From Actimicrobium antarcticum (GTDB taxonomy: Bacteria > Pseudomonadota > Gammaproteobacteria > Burkholderiales > Burkholderiaceae_D), in the NCBI RefSeq assembly GCF_039536745.1, contig NZ_BAAAZE010000005.1, forward strand, positions 186,001 to 250,000: a stretch of DNA of 64,000 nucleotides, in the 5' to 3' direction. A program made the translations under genes and the position numbers. Below, piece after piece: positions 26,987-36,307 of the stretch. Below the pieces are notes generated by a model. That model worked only from the letters and a program-made list of their open reading frames with translations. It was not told the origin of the DNA and searched no databases. How positions within the stretch are numbered: the stretch's first letter is position 1; the number at the start of each line of letters is the position of its first letter.

Positions 26987-27709
26987 CTATAAGGTGCAGA
27001 TAGAATAAATACTTGAGCAAAAGCTTGGATAAATTTTACCTAGCTCATAAATGCCGTCTAAATATTTTTCATCGATAATATTGGCATGTAAAGCTTTATC
27101 CATTTGGAAATTAGCCAATCCCTTGAAAAGTAAACCGCCTCTGTGCAAGGTTTTTAAGTTTGCAGTTCTTATGTCAAAATTTAGTGTGTCAAATGAATAT
27201 GTTCTACGATGGCCGTGCGCCCATTCAGATTTTGTGATTGAGTTCCTTGTCTCGATTAAGCCCATGAAAACGGCAATCTGACGAGATGGTGCATCTGCAT
27301 TCGGCACTACTATAAACAAGCGTCCATTTTCTGATAGCAAGTGTTTGATTTTACTGAGGGCTAGCACTGCATCATCTAAATGCTCCAAGGTATTAATTAA
27401 AAATACAGAATTAAATTTCCTGGCTGTACTAAAATCTTCTATCGTCGAATTTATAAATTTAATATTTTTTCTTGTGCGTGATTGAGTCACAGCCATCGCG
27501 TCAGAAGATGCCTCTATAACAGTGAGATCAGAAAAATATTTCTCTAACTCTACTGTTGAGTCGCCTTTATAGCATCCGATTTCTAAAGCAGGGCCCTCCG
27601 CAAAAAAAGGTTTGAGCTCCACCATCATATACTTTCTTACTATTCCATCAAAGTCGTAGTTGTATTTTTTATTTTTTAAAGACGTCGCTTCTTTATTAAA
27701 ATTCCGCAT
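26987..27709 (-). CDS. class I SAM-dependent methyltransferase
   Basis: 240 residues. Motif I is ALEIGCYKGDST (about residues 41-52), followed by the acidic VIEASSDAM and the motif-IV region SVFLINTLEHLDDAVLALSKIKHLLSENGRLFIVVPNADA. This is the pattern of small-molecule or sugar methyltransferases. AT-rich, and surrounded by sugar-modification genes, so methylation of a glycan sugar is a reasonable inference. The gene runs toward the GT41/WbqC pair and is read with the PhyH gene 38 bases upstream. Confidence 0.8.
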   Translation of the reverse strand: MRNFNKEATSLKNKKYNYDFDGIVRKYMMVELKPFFAEGPALEIGCYKGDSTVELEKYFSDLTVIEASSDAMAVTQSRTRKNIKFINSTIEDFSTARKFNSVFLINTLEHLDDAVLALSKIKHLLSENGRLFIVVPNADAPSRQIAVFMGLIETRNSITKSEWAHGHRRTYSFDTLNFDIRTANLKTLHRGGLLFKGLANFQMDKALHANIIDEKYLDGIYELGKIYPSFCSSIYSICTL

Positions 27710-27747
27710 TCTTTACAGCCTTTCCTGATCAGCAAGTTGCTTTAAAA

Positions 27748-28527
27748 CTACCCTTGATTGGAATGATATAAGCGATGTTCTGAAGTTTGATACCATTCTT
27801 TTAATGAAATAGGTACACGTGCGTTATAGCCTAAAACTTGTCTTGTAAGATCTGATAAATTTCGCCCATATTCTTCACCAAGTAATCTTGCATAATCCAT
27901 TTGTGGTTTGATAAATGCCGGGCTAAAACTTAATGTAAGTGCTACTCTATTTTTATCGGTTATGTTAATTCCTCCTTTGTGCCATAAGTAAGAATTAAAC
28001 AAAACTACGGTTCCAGCTTTTCCTAATAGTGAAACATGATTCTTGTTAAAAATTATTTCATCCGGACGTTCAGGCAGCAAATGTGACCCCAATAATACTT
28101 GGGTTGCTCCATTGTCTTTTTTGAAATCATCGAGCATGACAATTATATTCAATCTAAAATGATAATCTGGGATGAATGTTTTCGTATCTCGATGGATATT
28201 ATGAACATAGTTCAATTTTTTTGGTTCGCCCTTTAGTGGATTGCATGCATGCAATATATATGGCTTCTGATTGAAATAAGTATCTATGTACTTATGTAAG
28301 ATATGTTGAGCGATAAACCTGTCAATGCTGTCATTCGCACCGACAGAATGGTGTCCAGTGCCATCACCTGCGACATTGATGCCTGCCGAAATTTGATATT
28401 GTTCGCAAACATTTACCCACGATAGGCAGTCCCTATTAAGTTCTGCTACAAAGTCACTTGTTAGTAAATTTGGAATAATAAAAAAACCATCTTTATCTAT
28501 TCTCTCTTTGAATATATTAATATCCAT
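27748..28527 (-). CDS. phytanoyl-CoA dioxygenase (PhyH) family oxygenase
   Basis: 259 residues. The 2-oxoglutarate/Fe(II) pattern is visible: NIHRDTKTF gives the HxD metal pair (about residues 109-111), and LWHKGGINITDKNRVAL gives the distal histidine and the arginine that binds 2-oxoglutarate. GSHLLPERPDE is the usual GSH loop of the PhyH family. Members hydroxylate diverse small molecules and acyl groups. The neighbours suggest hydroxylation of a sugar or its acyl substituent, which is inference. Confidence 0.82.
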   Translation of the reverse strand: MDINIFKERIDKDGFFIIPNLLTSDFVAELNRDCLSWVNVCEQYQISAGINVAGDGTGHHSVGANDSIDRFIAQHILHKYIDTYFNQKPYILHACNPLKGEPKKLNYVHNIHRDTKTFIPDYHFRLNIIVMLDDFKKDNGATQVLLGSHLLPERPDEIIFNKNHVSLLGKAGTVVLFNSYLWHKGGINITDKNRVALTLSFSPAFIKPQMDYARLLGEEYGRNLSDLTRQVLGYNARVPISLKEWYQTSEHRLYHSNQG

Positions 28528-28566
28528 AAAAAGCCTATTGTAGTTAATTTTAGTTAATTTCTTTAA

Positions 28567-28998
28567 TTAGCCCAATTTAAGTCGCATAATAAGGTGGGTA
28601 TTATCTTCTTTTTCTTTTTCAAAATTAAATTTTTTATAAAAATTGATTGCTTTAAAATTAGTTTTTTTTACCTGTAAAATTATCAACTTTGACTCCTGAA
28701 TATTTTTATGTTGAATGCAATTATTCATTAAGTGAAAAGAAATACCTTTACCTTGCCATTCTGGTAAAACACTCATATTTGTAATAAATGCGTACTCTAA
28801 TTTATTGCAGTAAATCGCAAGAAGGCCGACTAATTGCTCGGAATTCCACGCTTCAATGCACAAAGCAAAATTTTTTATTTTGAATGAATATAATTCAATG
28901 TTCGTTTTACGCGTCAGTTCATGCAAGAAGTTTTTATCACAGGCTTCGAGATGTTTTTGTATATCTGATGCAGAGGACGTGTTTGTTAAAAAGTCCAT
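28567..28998 (-). CDS. GNAT family N-acetyltransferase
   Basis: 143 residues. The acetyl-CoA binding motif is in ITNMSVLPEWQGKGISFHLMNNCIQ (Q/RxxGxG/A as QGKGIS), followed by LQVKKTNFKAINFYKKFNFEKE, the typical strand-loop-helix of GNAT proteins. It is AT-rich like its neighbours. Located between an aminotransferase and an oxygenase, it most likely N-acylates an amino sugar, as in nucleotide-sugar pathways. Confidence 0.8.
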   Translation of the reverse strand: MDFLTNTSSASDIQKHLEACDKNFLHELTRKTNIELYSFKIKNFALCIEAWNSEQLVGLLAIYCNKLEYAFITNMSVLPEWQGKGISFHLMNNCIQHKNIQESKLIILQVKKTNFKAINFYKKFNFEKEKEDNTHLIMRLKLG

Positions 28999-29129
28999 TT
29001 TTGTAAAAATATTTTTTTATAATAATTTATTTTTATTAATATTAAAAGGAGGCCACACGAAATTAATTTAAAAAATCCTTGATTTTCGCAATTATGCTTG
29101 CGGTATCAGCTGAAATATATTTTGTGAAT

Positions 29130-30281
29130 TTACTTATCAAAAAAGTTTATGCAATTAATGATTCTCAGAATGTCGTTACTACTTAGATTTGGCGAAATCG
29201 GCAAACAAAGTACTTTGCACGAAGCCTCGGTGGCCACCGGCAAATTCACCGGATTCGCCGATGCAAAGCCACGATACATCGGAAAATCCGAAATCAGCGG
29301 ATAAAAGTACCGTCGCGCAAAAATATTGTTATCGCGCAGACGCTGGTAAAGCCCGTCGCGGCTCAGTGCATAGTCTGCTTCGACCATGATCGGAAAATAC
29401 GCGTGGTTCGAGGTCGTTTCACCCGCGTCGCCGACCGGGCGTATTCCTCTGATTGCTGGCAATAATTGCCGGTAAAGCTGGTCGATTTCTGCCCGCCGGG
29501 CCAACGCGGCATCGATCCCTTTTAATTGCAGCAAGCCGAATGCAGCATTGATTTCGCTCATCTTGCCGTTGATGCCGGGAGCGACCACCGTGGTTTCATC
29601 GACAAACCCGAAATTTTTCAGATGATCAATACGGACCTTCGTTTTTGCGTCGGGACAAATGATCGCGCCGCCCTCGAAGGTGTTGAATACCTTGGTCGCA
29701 TGAAAACTCAGCACCGACAAGTCGCCATGCGTGAGCACGCTGCCACAATGGCATTTGACGCCGAAGGCATGCGCGGCGTCGTAAATGACTTTGAGGTTGT
29801 AATTGTCGGCAATGCGCTGAATGGCATCGACATCACAAGGGTGTCCATAACAGTGGACCGGCATGATGGCAGTGGTCTGGGGCGTGATCGCGGCTTCGAT
29901 TTTTGCCGGATCAAGGTTCAGGGTCTGCGGATGAATATCGACAAAGACCGGTTTGATGCCATTCCACAGCAGCGAGTGGGCAGTGGCGACAAACGAATAG
30001 GGGGTGGTGATGACTTCCCCGGTAATGCGTAATGCCTGCAGCGCCGTGATCAGGCCAATGGTGCCATTGGCAAACAGCGCCAGGTGTTCCACGCCGAGAT
30101 AACTGCACAAGGCGGCTTCGAGTTGCTGATGAAAGGGGCCGCCATTGGTGAGGATTTTGCTGTCCCAGATTTTTTCGAGATAAGGGATGAATTCATCGAG
30201 TGGCGGCAGTTGTGGCTCGGTGACATAGATGGGTTTCGATATACTCACGGGCGACTTTCGTTGTTTTGTTTGCGGGTTCAT
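29130..30281 (-). CDS. DegT/DnrJ/EryC1/StrS family sugar aminotransferase
   Basis: 383 residues. PLP lysine in SVLSFHATKVFNTFEGGAI (about residue 193). Other family marks: LFANGTIGLITALQALRITGEVITTPYSF, MPVHCYGHPCDVDAI and VIYDAAHAFG. These enzymes aminate keto-sugars bound to dTDP or UDP; the pattern fits VioA/FdtB-type formation of a 4- or 3-amino-dideoxyhexose. The 3' end of the gene (the last about 15 codons) is AT-rich whereas the rest has core-like composition, so the island boundary falls inside it. The start is taken as the ATG at 30281. Confidence 0.88.
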   Translation of the reverse strand: MNPQTKQRKSPVSISKPIYVTEPQLPPLDEFIPYLEKIWDSKILTNGGPFHQQLEAALCSYLGVEHLALFANGTIGLITALQALRITGEVITTPYSFVATAHSLLWNGIKPVFVDIHPQTLNLDPAKIEAAITPQTTAIMPVHCYGHPCDVDAIQRIADNYNLKVIYDAAHAFGVKCHCGSVLTHGDLSVLSFHATKVFNTFEGGAIICPDAKTKVRIDHLKNFGFVDETTVVAPGINGKMSEINAAFGLLQLKGIDAALARRAEIDQLYRQLLPAIRGIRPVGDAGETTSNHAYFPIMVEADYALSRDGLYQRLRDNNIFARRYFYPLISDFPMYRGFASANPVNLPVATEASCKVLCLPISPNLSSNDILRIINCINFFDK

Positions 30282-30472
30282 TCAGCCCTGATGTTCGGGA
30301 GCCGCACAAACTGTCCGGATAGATGGCAAGTCGCCCGGGTCGCGCCGCAGCGCATTTCCGTTGGCAAGGGTTGTTTCCGGGAATTATTTTAGATCAGGAT
30401 TGATTTTAGGTGATGCCAAATAATTTCAAACCACAGAAAAGTCGGCATTCAATACGCCATTTCTGCGCATGA

Positions 30473-31297
30473 ATGTCCCATGACACGGCCGCGCCCATGC
30501 AATCGTTCGAATCAGCTTTCCTCAACAAGTACAACTCTATGCCCGTGCAACCCGACCGCATCATTTCCGCCGCAACCCAGCTTTTCACCCGTCGCCGCAG
30601 CCGTGAGCAAGGCCCTGTCTTGCAGGACGCCTGCCGCCCCACCGACATCGCCTCTGCACTCGCCATTCAGGCTGCCGTCACCCGACTGCTGGGCGCCGAA
30701 ATCGGCGGCTGGAAATGCGCAACGCCCGCTGCCGGCCAAGTCGTACTGGCGCCGATTTACCAGACATCGATCCACGCCACTAATCCCTGTCCGCTGCTGG
30801 TGCGCGGGAGCATGGCGCAAGTAGAACCGGAGCTGGCCTTTGTCCTCGGCTGCGACCTGCCGCCACGCGAGCAACCCTACACGCCTGCCGACATCGATGC
30901 CGCTATCGTGCGGACCCATCTGTCGCTGGAATTGCTGGATAGCCGCTATCTAGACCATCGCGCTGTCAGCTTCCTCGACAATCTGGCCGACGGCCTGGTC
31001 AATCAGGGACTGTTCCTTGGGCCGCAGATCGACCCTGCCGGCGAGTGCGGCACGCTGGCGCTGCAGATCGGTAGCACCAACGAAACGCTGGCCGGCCATC
31101 ATCCCGCCGGCAGCCCGCGTCTGCCGCTGTACTGGCTGGCCGAGTACCTGCGCAGCCAGGGCCAGGGCTTGCGCGCGGGGCAGGTCGTGATCACGGGTTC
31201 GTACGCCGGCTGCATTCCATTGCCGATCGGGCAGGACGTCGCGATTCGCTACGGCGAACTGGGTACGTTGACCGTGTGCTTCCAGTCCGATGCCTGA
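30473..31297 (+). CDS. fumarylacetoacetate hydrolase-family protein, 2-keto-4-pentenoate hydratase-like
   Basis: 274 residues. MhpD-like features: GWKCATPAAGQVVLAPIYQTS, the metal-ligand segment QVEPELAFVLGCDL (E-x-E type), AIVRTHLSLELLDSRY, and the closing AGQVVITGSYAGCIPLPIGQDV. Members hydrate 2-oxopent-4-enoate or decarboxylate similar oxo-acids in aromatic catabolism. No other meta-cleavage gene is nearby. The start is uncertain (ATG at 30473; alternatives at 30497 and 30539). It overlaps the SNF2 gene by 8 bases. Confidence 0.8.
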   Translation: MSHDTAAPMQSFESAFLNKYNSMPVQPDRIISAATQLFTRRRSREQGPVLQDACRPTDIASALAIQAAVTRLLGAEIGGWKCATPAAGQVVLAPIYQTSIHATNPCPLLVRGSMAQVEPELAFVLGCDLPPREQPYTPADIDAAIVRTHLSLELLDSRYLDHRAVSFLDNLADGLVNQGLFLGPQIDPAGECGTLALQIGSTNETLAGHHPAGSPRLPLYWLAEYLRSQGQGLRAGQVVITGSYAGCIPLPIGQDVAIRYGELGTLTVCFQSDA

Positions 31298-33782
31298 TCC
31301 ACGCGCCGTCGCCGGCACCTTTCACCCGCGCCTGACTCTACAAACCCTGACCCGCGGCGACGGCTTGCTCGGCATGCGCCCGACCGGGCTGTTCGGTCCG
31401 CGCGGCGGCAGCGTGACGGTGGCGCAGATCGATTGGACGTATGCAACCGACGCCGGTTTGCGCTGGCAGATAGCAGCACCAACCGCCTTGCTCAACCGGC
31501 GTCCGGCATCGATGGCACCCGTGCTGGACGAGACCGGCCAGCAGGTGCCACTGGTGCGCGATCTGGGTGCCGAAGCCGATGCACTCGACCGGATCTGGGA
31601 ACTGGGGTTGCATCCGCTGCCGGCGAAGGCATTGCAATGGCGTAGCGCCAGCGTCTTGCCCGCTGGCCAGCCGCTCTGGAGTTTGCTGCAGGAAGATTTC
31701 TTCGGCGACTTCTGGGCCGAGCAGTTGCCCGGCTTGCAGCAGCAGGGCTGGCGGGTGGTGGTCAAGCCCGGTTTTGCGCATGAAAGCATGCCGGTCGATG
31801 CCTGGCATCTGGTGATCAATCCGGCCACTGGCGAGGTGCTCGGCAAGGAAGTCGCAGCGCCATTGCGACGGCGCGCCAATGGCGTCGTCGCGCTCGGCGG
31901 GCCGGCGCGCGAAGGGTCGTGGCTACTGTCATTGGGTGTCGAGATCGATGGCCAGTTGCTGGACCTGGTGCCGATGCTGGCGCATCTGCTGCAGCGCGAT
32001 AAGCGCTGGCTCAATGCCGAACAGATTGCCGAAATCGATGACGCTGCGATGATCCTGTTGCGTGCCCCCGGCGGCAAACGGATCGAGGCACCGGCCGCGC
32101 CATTGAAATCCATCATCTCCGGCATGCTGGATTTGCTGACCGATCCGCACCGCAAGGAAGGACCGTTGTCGCTGTCGTCGTGGGATGCCGGTCGGCTGGA
32201 AGCATTACGGGCCAGTTTGCTGGCGTCCCAGGCCGAGCGTGCTGGCGAGTCCGGTGGCTGGCAGTTGCAGGGGGCGGTCGGGTTGCAGCAACTGGCGCAG
32301 CGCTTGCAGACAACCGGCGGTGTGCAACCAGTCGCGCCACCGGCAGGACTCGGAGTGACGCTGCGGCCGTATCAATTACACGGCGTCGCGTGGCTGCAGT
32401 ATCTGCGTGAACACGATCTGGCCGGCATCCTCGCCGACGACATGGGTCTCGGTAAAACTGCGCAGGCGCTGGCGCATCTGATGATCGAAAAGCAGGCCGG
32501 CCGGCTCGATTGCCCGGCGCTGGTGGTGTTGCCGACGTCGCTGCTATTCAACTGGCAGGCCGAGGCGCGTCGCATGGCGCCGGACTTGCGGGTGCTGACG
32601 TTGCAGGGACCGCAACGCGAGATCGATTTCAAGCGGATGGCCGACCACGATATCGTGCTGACGACGTATCCGCTGGTCTGGCGCGATCTGGATGCACTGC
32701 GGGCGCAGCGCTTCCATCTGCTGATTCTGGATGAGGCGCAGAGCGTCAAGAATCCGGCCAGTCGCAGCGCACAGGCGATCCGCCGCCTGCGCGCACGGCA
32801 TCGTCTGTGCATTACCGGCACGCCGCTGGAAAACCATCTGGGCGAGCTGTGGACCCAGTTCGATTTTCTGCTGCCGGGCTTCCTGGGTGACCAGCGCACT
32901 TTTCAACGCCTGTGGCGTAAGCCCATCGAAATCAATGGCGAAACGGTACGCGCCCAACTGCTCGCGCAGCGCGTGCGGCCGTTTATCCTGCGCCGTCGCA
33001 AGAGCGAGGTGGCCACCGAACTGCCGCCGCGCATCGACATCATCAAGCGCGTGCAATTGCAGGGGCAGCAGCGCGACCTGTACGAAAGCGTGCGAGTGGC
33101 CGCCGATGAACAGGTTCGGCGGATATTGGCGCGCAAGGGATTTCGCAGCGGGCAGATCACGATCCTCGATGCCTTGCTGAAGTTGCGCCAGGTGTGCTGC
33201 GATCCGTGGCTGTTAAAGCGTGGTCGTGACGGCAGCTGCACGCCGATGTCGCCGACGATGGAGCGCGCCAAGATCGCCTTGCTACGCGACCTGTTGCCCG
33301 GACTGGTGGCCGAGGGACGGCGCATGCTGGTGTTCTCGCAGTTCACGGAATTGCTGGGACTGGTGGAAGTCGAGCTCGATGCGCTGGCGTTGCCGTGGCT
33401 GTCGTTGACCGGAAACACACCGATCGCTGAGCGTGGCCCAGTGGTGGCCCGGTTCCAGACCAAACAGGTGCCGATTCTGCTGATCAGCCTGAAGGCGGGC
33501 GGGGTTGGCCTGAACCTGACGGCCGCCGATACGGTGATCCATCTCGATCCGTGGTGGAATCCGGCGGTCGAAGAACAGGCTACCGCACGCGCACACCGCA
33601 TCGGTCAGGAGCAGACCGTGCTGGTCTACAAACTGGTGGTGGAGGGCAGTATCGAAGAACGCATCCTGGCGTTGCAGGCGCGCAAGGCAGCGCTGGCAGA
33701 GGGTGTTCTCGGGAGCGATGCGGCGTTCTCGGCGAAGTTTGATGCCGGGGATTTACAGGGGTTGCTTGCGCCGCTGGTTTGA
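31290..33782 (+). CDS. SNF2/SWI2-family DEAD/DEAH-box helicase
   Basis: 830 residues. The helicase core occupies the C-terminal 500 residues: the Q-motif region LRPYQLHGVAWLQYL, Walker A DDMGLGKTAQAL, motif II LILDEAQSVKNP, motif III CITGTPLENHLGELW, and motif V/VI LISLKAGGVGLNLTAADTVIHLDPWWNPAVEEQATARAHRIGQ. The N-terminal 330 residues are a family-specific region without a recognisable zinc SWIM motif. Bacterial SNF2 proteins act as dsDNA translocases that remodel protein-DNA or RNA polymerase complexes. No restriction or defence partner is nearby. It is translationally coupled to the hydratase gene. Confidence 0.88.
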   Translation: MPDPRAVAGTFHPRLTLQTLTRGDGLLGMRPTGLFGPRGGSVTVAQIDWTYATDAGLRWQIAAPTALLNRRPASMAPVLDETGQQVPLVRDLGAEADALDRIWELGLHPLPAKALQWRSASVLPAGQPLWSLLQEDFFGDFWAEQLPGLQQQGWRVVVKPGFAHESMPVDAWHLVINPATGEVLGKEVAAPLRRRANGVVALGGPAREGSWLLSLGVEIDGQLLDLVPMLAHLLQRDKRWLNAEQIAEIDDAAMILLRAPGGKRIEAPAAPLKSIISGMLDLLTDPHRKEGPLSLSSWDAGRLEALRASLLASQAERAGESGGWQLQGAVGLQQLAQRLQTTGGVQPVAPPAGLGVTLRPYQLHGVAWLQYLREHDLAGILADDMGLGKTAQALAHLMIEKQAGRLDCPALVVLPTSLLFNWQAEARRMAPDLRVLTLQGPQREIDFKRMADHDIVLTTYPLVWRDLDALRAQRFHLLILDEAQSVKNPASRSAQAIRRLRARHRLCITGTPLENHLGELWTQFDFLLPGFLGDQRTFQRLWRKPIEINGETVRAQLLAQRVRPFILRRRKSEVATELPPRIDIIKRVQLQGQQRDLYESVRVAADEQVRRILARKGFRSGQITILDALLKLRQVCCDPWLLKRGRDGSCTPMSPTMERAKIALLRDLLPGLVAEGRRMLVFSQFTELLGLVEVELDALALPWLSLTGNTPIAERGPVVARFQTKQVPILLISLKAGGVGLNLTAADTVIHLDPWWNPAVEEQATARAHRIGQEQTVLVYKLVVEGSIEERILALQARKAALAEGVLGSDAAFSAKFDAGDLQGLLAPLV

Positions 33783-33833
33783 TCGGTAGTCATTGAGCCG
33801 GGCCGTCTGACGCTGTTCGCACCATCGACCCTT

Positions 33834-35504
33834 TTACTCGGCGCTCACCACCCGGTTCTTCCCCGCGCGCTTGGCCTTGTAAAGCGCCGCATCCGCACGC
33901 TTGATCATCGACCCCTGGTCTTCGGTGCCTGCGCGCAAGGCCACACCGGCGCTGAAGGTAATCAGTACCCGTTCGTCGTTGTGCATGAAAATCCGTTTCG
34001 TTAGCTCGCGTTGCAACCGGGTGACGGTTTGGGTCGCTTCTTCGATGGTGGTATCGGGTAGCAGGATCAGGAATTCCTCGCCGCCGAAACGCGCCAGTAC
34101 ATCCATCGTCCTCAGCGTGTCTTTGATCACACGCACCAGGTAGACCAGCGCTTCATCGCCGGCGACATGACCGTGTGTGTCATTGAGGCGCTTGAAATCA
34201 TCGAGGTCCAGCATGGCAATGCACAGTGGCGAACTGCGCCGGTCGGCACGCGATAGCTCCCGATCGAACACGTCATCCAGCCCGCGCCGGTTCAGACTTC
34301 CCGTGAGCTGGTCTTCTCGTACCAGTTCGCTCATCTGCGCCAGCTTGGACTCCAGTTCATGGATGCGCTGCTCGGCGGACTCGACATCGCGTCGTACGAC
34401 GATCATTTCATCCAGCGAGCGCAGAGCCTCGGATTGCGCGTTGCGCGTATCGCGCATCACATCCTCAAGAATCGCATTGAGGGCGGTGATGTCGCTGGCC
34501 TGTCTGATCTTGCCTGAATAGATATCGATTTTTTCGTGATAATCACCGGTGCTGGTGGCTAGCGCACCAAGGCGGTCAATGAAGGTGATCATCATGTTTT
34601 TGACCGTCACCTTGGCTTCGGTCAGGCTGTGCTTGAGGGTGCCCTGCTTGTAGATCACGTCCTTCATGTTGCGGGTGGCGTCCATCAGCGCATGGTGATT
34701 GATGGGGCCGGATAGCAGCGATTGCACGCTCTCGATCTGGCCGTGCAGCCAGCTATCCTCTTCGGTCAGTTCGCTCACGTTGTCGAGCAGCAGTTTGAAC
34801 AGGCGCAGTAACAGCTCCTGTTCTTCAGCGGCGTCACCGGCGCGCATTTCAATCTTGAAGCACAGCTGTTTGAGCTGGATACTGATGTCATCGAGACTGT
34901 CTTCGGTGACGGCATCCTTGACCGCGCGACCTAGCGCTTCGGCTTCCTCGGCCAATTCGGGCGCGGTATTGAGCAGGGCAGCAACAGCCAGTAGCAGGGT
35001 GCGTGACAGCATGTCGCGTAGCAGGCGTGTGTGGCGGTCCTCAGCCGGAGTTCTGCTGGTCGGGGAGTTTGTTGTCGATACCGTTACCGATGCAGGCGGT
35101 GGTGCAGAGGTTGATACAGATGGTGACACAGGAGCCGCCGCTCCGGTCACCGCGACGCTACCTTTGAGATGTTCCGCCGTCAGCGCTGTCAGTGCCGTTG
35201 AATACGCGCGCCAGTCGCGCGCCTTGGCGGCTAGTTCAAAGCGTTTGCCGAAGTCGCTGATGTCGTCCGGTTCGCTGCTGAGTGTCAGCAGCGAATTGGC
35301 AAAGTCGAGCAGCACCTTTTCAGAATCAGGGATGTCGCTGATGCCGGCAAGTTCTTCATAGATCTGGCGATAGGCCTCGGGTGTCGGTGCGATCCTGCGT
35401 GTCGCAAGCTGGCGGAATGATTCACGTGCCAGTTCGGCTGGATTGAGGGCCATGAGTGGTGGTGTCTTTTCTTTCTTGGCTGCGTCTTTTGTTTTCATTG
35501 TCAT
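33834..35504 (-). CDS. diguanylate cyclase (GGDEF)
   Basis: 556 residues. The C-terminal GGDEF domain is intact: FGGEEFLILLP (about 473-483), with substrate-binding MLDLDDFKRLNDTHGHVAGDEAL before it. The allosteric I-site RTMD (465-468) lies exactly five residues before GGEEF, so product inhibition by c-di-GMP is expected. The first 380 residues are soluble, helical and rich in coiled-coil, with no membrane segment; the sensed signal is unknown. It is separated by 155 bases from the response regulator upstream. The start could be the ATG at 35504 or 35498. Confidence 0.88.
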   Translation of the reverse strand: MTMKTKDAAKKEKTPPLMALNPAELARESFRQLATRRIAPTPEAYRQIYEELAGISDIPDSEKVLLDFANSLLTLSSEPDDISDFGKRFELAAKARDWRAYSTALTALTAEHLKGSVAVTGAAAPVSPSVSTSAPPPASVTVSTTNSPTSRTPAEDRHTRLLRDMLSRTLLLAVAALLNTAPELAEEAEALGRAVKDAVTEDSLDDISIQLKQLCFKIEMRAGDAAEEQELLLRLFKLLLDNVSELTEEDSWLHGQIESVQSLLSGPINHHALMDATRNMKDVIYKQGTLKHSLTEAKVTVKNMMITFIDRLGALATSTGDYHEKIDIYSGKIRQASDITALNAILEDVMRDTRNAQSEALRSLDEMIVVRRDVESAEQRIHELESKLAQMSELVREDQLTGSLNRRGLDDVFDRELSRADRRSSPLCIAMLDLDDFKRLNDTHGHVAGDEALVYLVRVIKDTLRTMDVLARFGGEEFLILLPDTTIEEATQTVTRLQRELTKRIFMHNDERVLITFSAGVALRAGTEDQGSMIKRADAALYKAKRAGKNRVVSAE

Positions 35505-35659
35505 AGGCTCTGCTTGAAATTCACTGCGCCGGAGCGCTTGATTCTACGCTGAGAAACAAGTGTAAAAAACGGGTAAGTGACTGCAAAGTTGTTTTTTGGC
35601 AAATCAAGGATGGCGGCTTTCCGACCTGTCCGTGATTACGGATTTTTCGCTTTGACGCC

Positions 35660-36307
35660 TTACTCCACCAGGTGGTTCCTGATCGCGTAATGGGTCAATT
35701 CGGCGTTGTGACGCAATTTCATTTTCTGGAGCAGGCGTGACCGGTACATGCTGATGGTCTTCACCGATAGCAGCAGTTCGTTGGCAATATCGGTGACGGT
35801 CTTGCCAGAGGCGATCATGGTCAGGGTCTGGTATTCACGGTCGGACAAGGTTTCGTGCGGGGCAATTTCGCGATCGTCACCGACCTGGTTGGCCAGTTCC
35901 TGTGCCAGTTCGGTACTGATGTATTTGCGCCCCGAGGCAACCTGGCGGATCGCGTTGACCAGTTCGGCCGGCGCGCTTTGCTTGTTCAGATAGCCGGAGG
36001 CGCCCGCCTTGAGCGAGCGAATTGCATACTGGTCTTCGCGATGCATCGACAGCATCAGCACTGCGATTGTCGGACACTCCTTGCGGATCTGTTTGAGTAC
36101 CTCGATGCCGCTGCGGTCTGGCATCGAGATATCCAGTAGCAGGACGTCCGCATTGCCGGCGCGCGCCAATTTGATCGCGTCCAGTCCATTTTCGGCGGCG
36201 CCTGCCACCACGATATCTTTGGTATCGGCAAGAATCTGCTTCAAGCCTTCACGCACGATCGCGTGATCGTCGGCGATCAGTACACGTATCGCGTCTTTTT
36301 TATTCAT
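35660..36307 (-). CDS. NarL/FixJ-type response regulator
   Basis: 215 residues: a receiver domain (1-120) with phospho-acceptor Asp59 in VLLLDISMPD, acidic pair DD (13-14) and Lys in NKQSAP; then a LuxR-type HTH (about 148-210, TLSDREYQTLTMIASGKTVTDIANELLLSVKTISMYRSRLLQKM). It overlaps the kinase gene by 4 bases (ATGA), a classic two-component pair. Targets unknown; the adjacent c-di-GMP genes are plausible. Confidence 0.9.
   Translation of the reverse strand: MNKKDAIRVLIADDHAIVREGLKQILADTKDIVVAGAAENGLDAIKLARAGNADVLLLDISMPDRSGIEVLKQIRKECPTIAVLMLSMHREDQYAIRSLKAGASGYLNKQSAPAELVNAIRQVASGRKYISTELAQELANQVGDDREIAPHETLSDREYQTLTMIASGKTVTDIANELLLSVKTISMYRSRLLQKMKLRHNAELTHYAIRNHLVE

Noticed and set aside
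26790..27008. Small plus-strand frame in the glycan island (72 codons)
   Set aside because: No ribosome binding site or family resemblance, and it ends inside the 3' end of the methyltransferase gene on the other strand.
31290..33782. SNF2 helicase as part of an anti-phage defence island
   Set aside because: No nuclease, methyltransferase or other defence gene is adjacent; the neighbours are a hydratase and a diguanylate cyclase.
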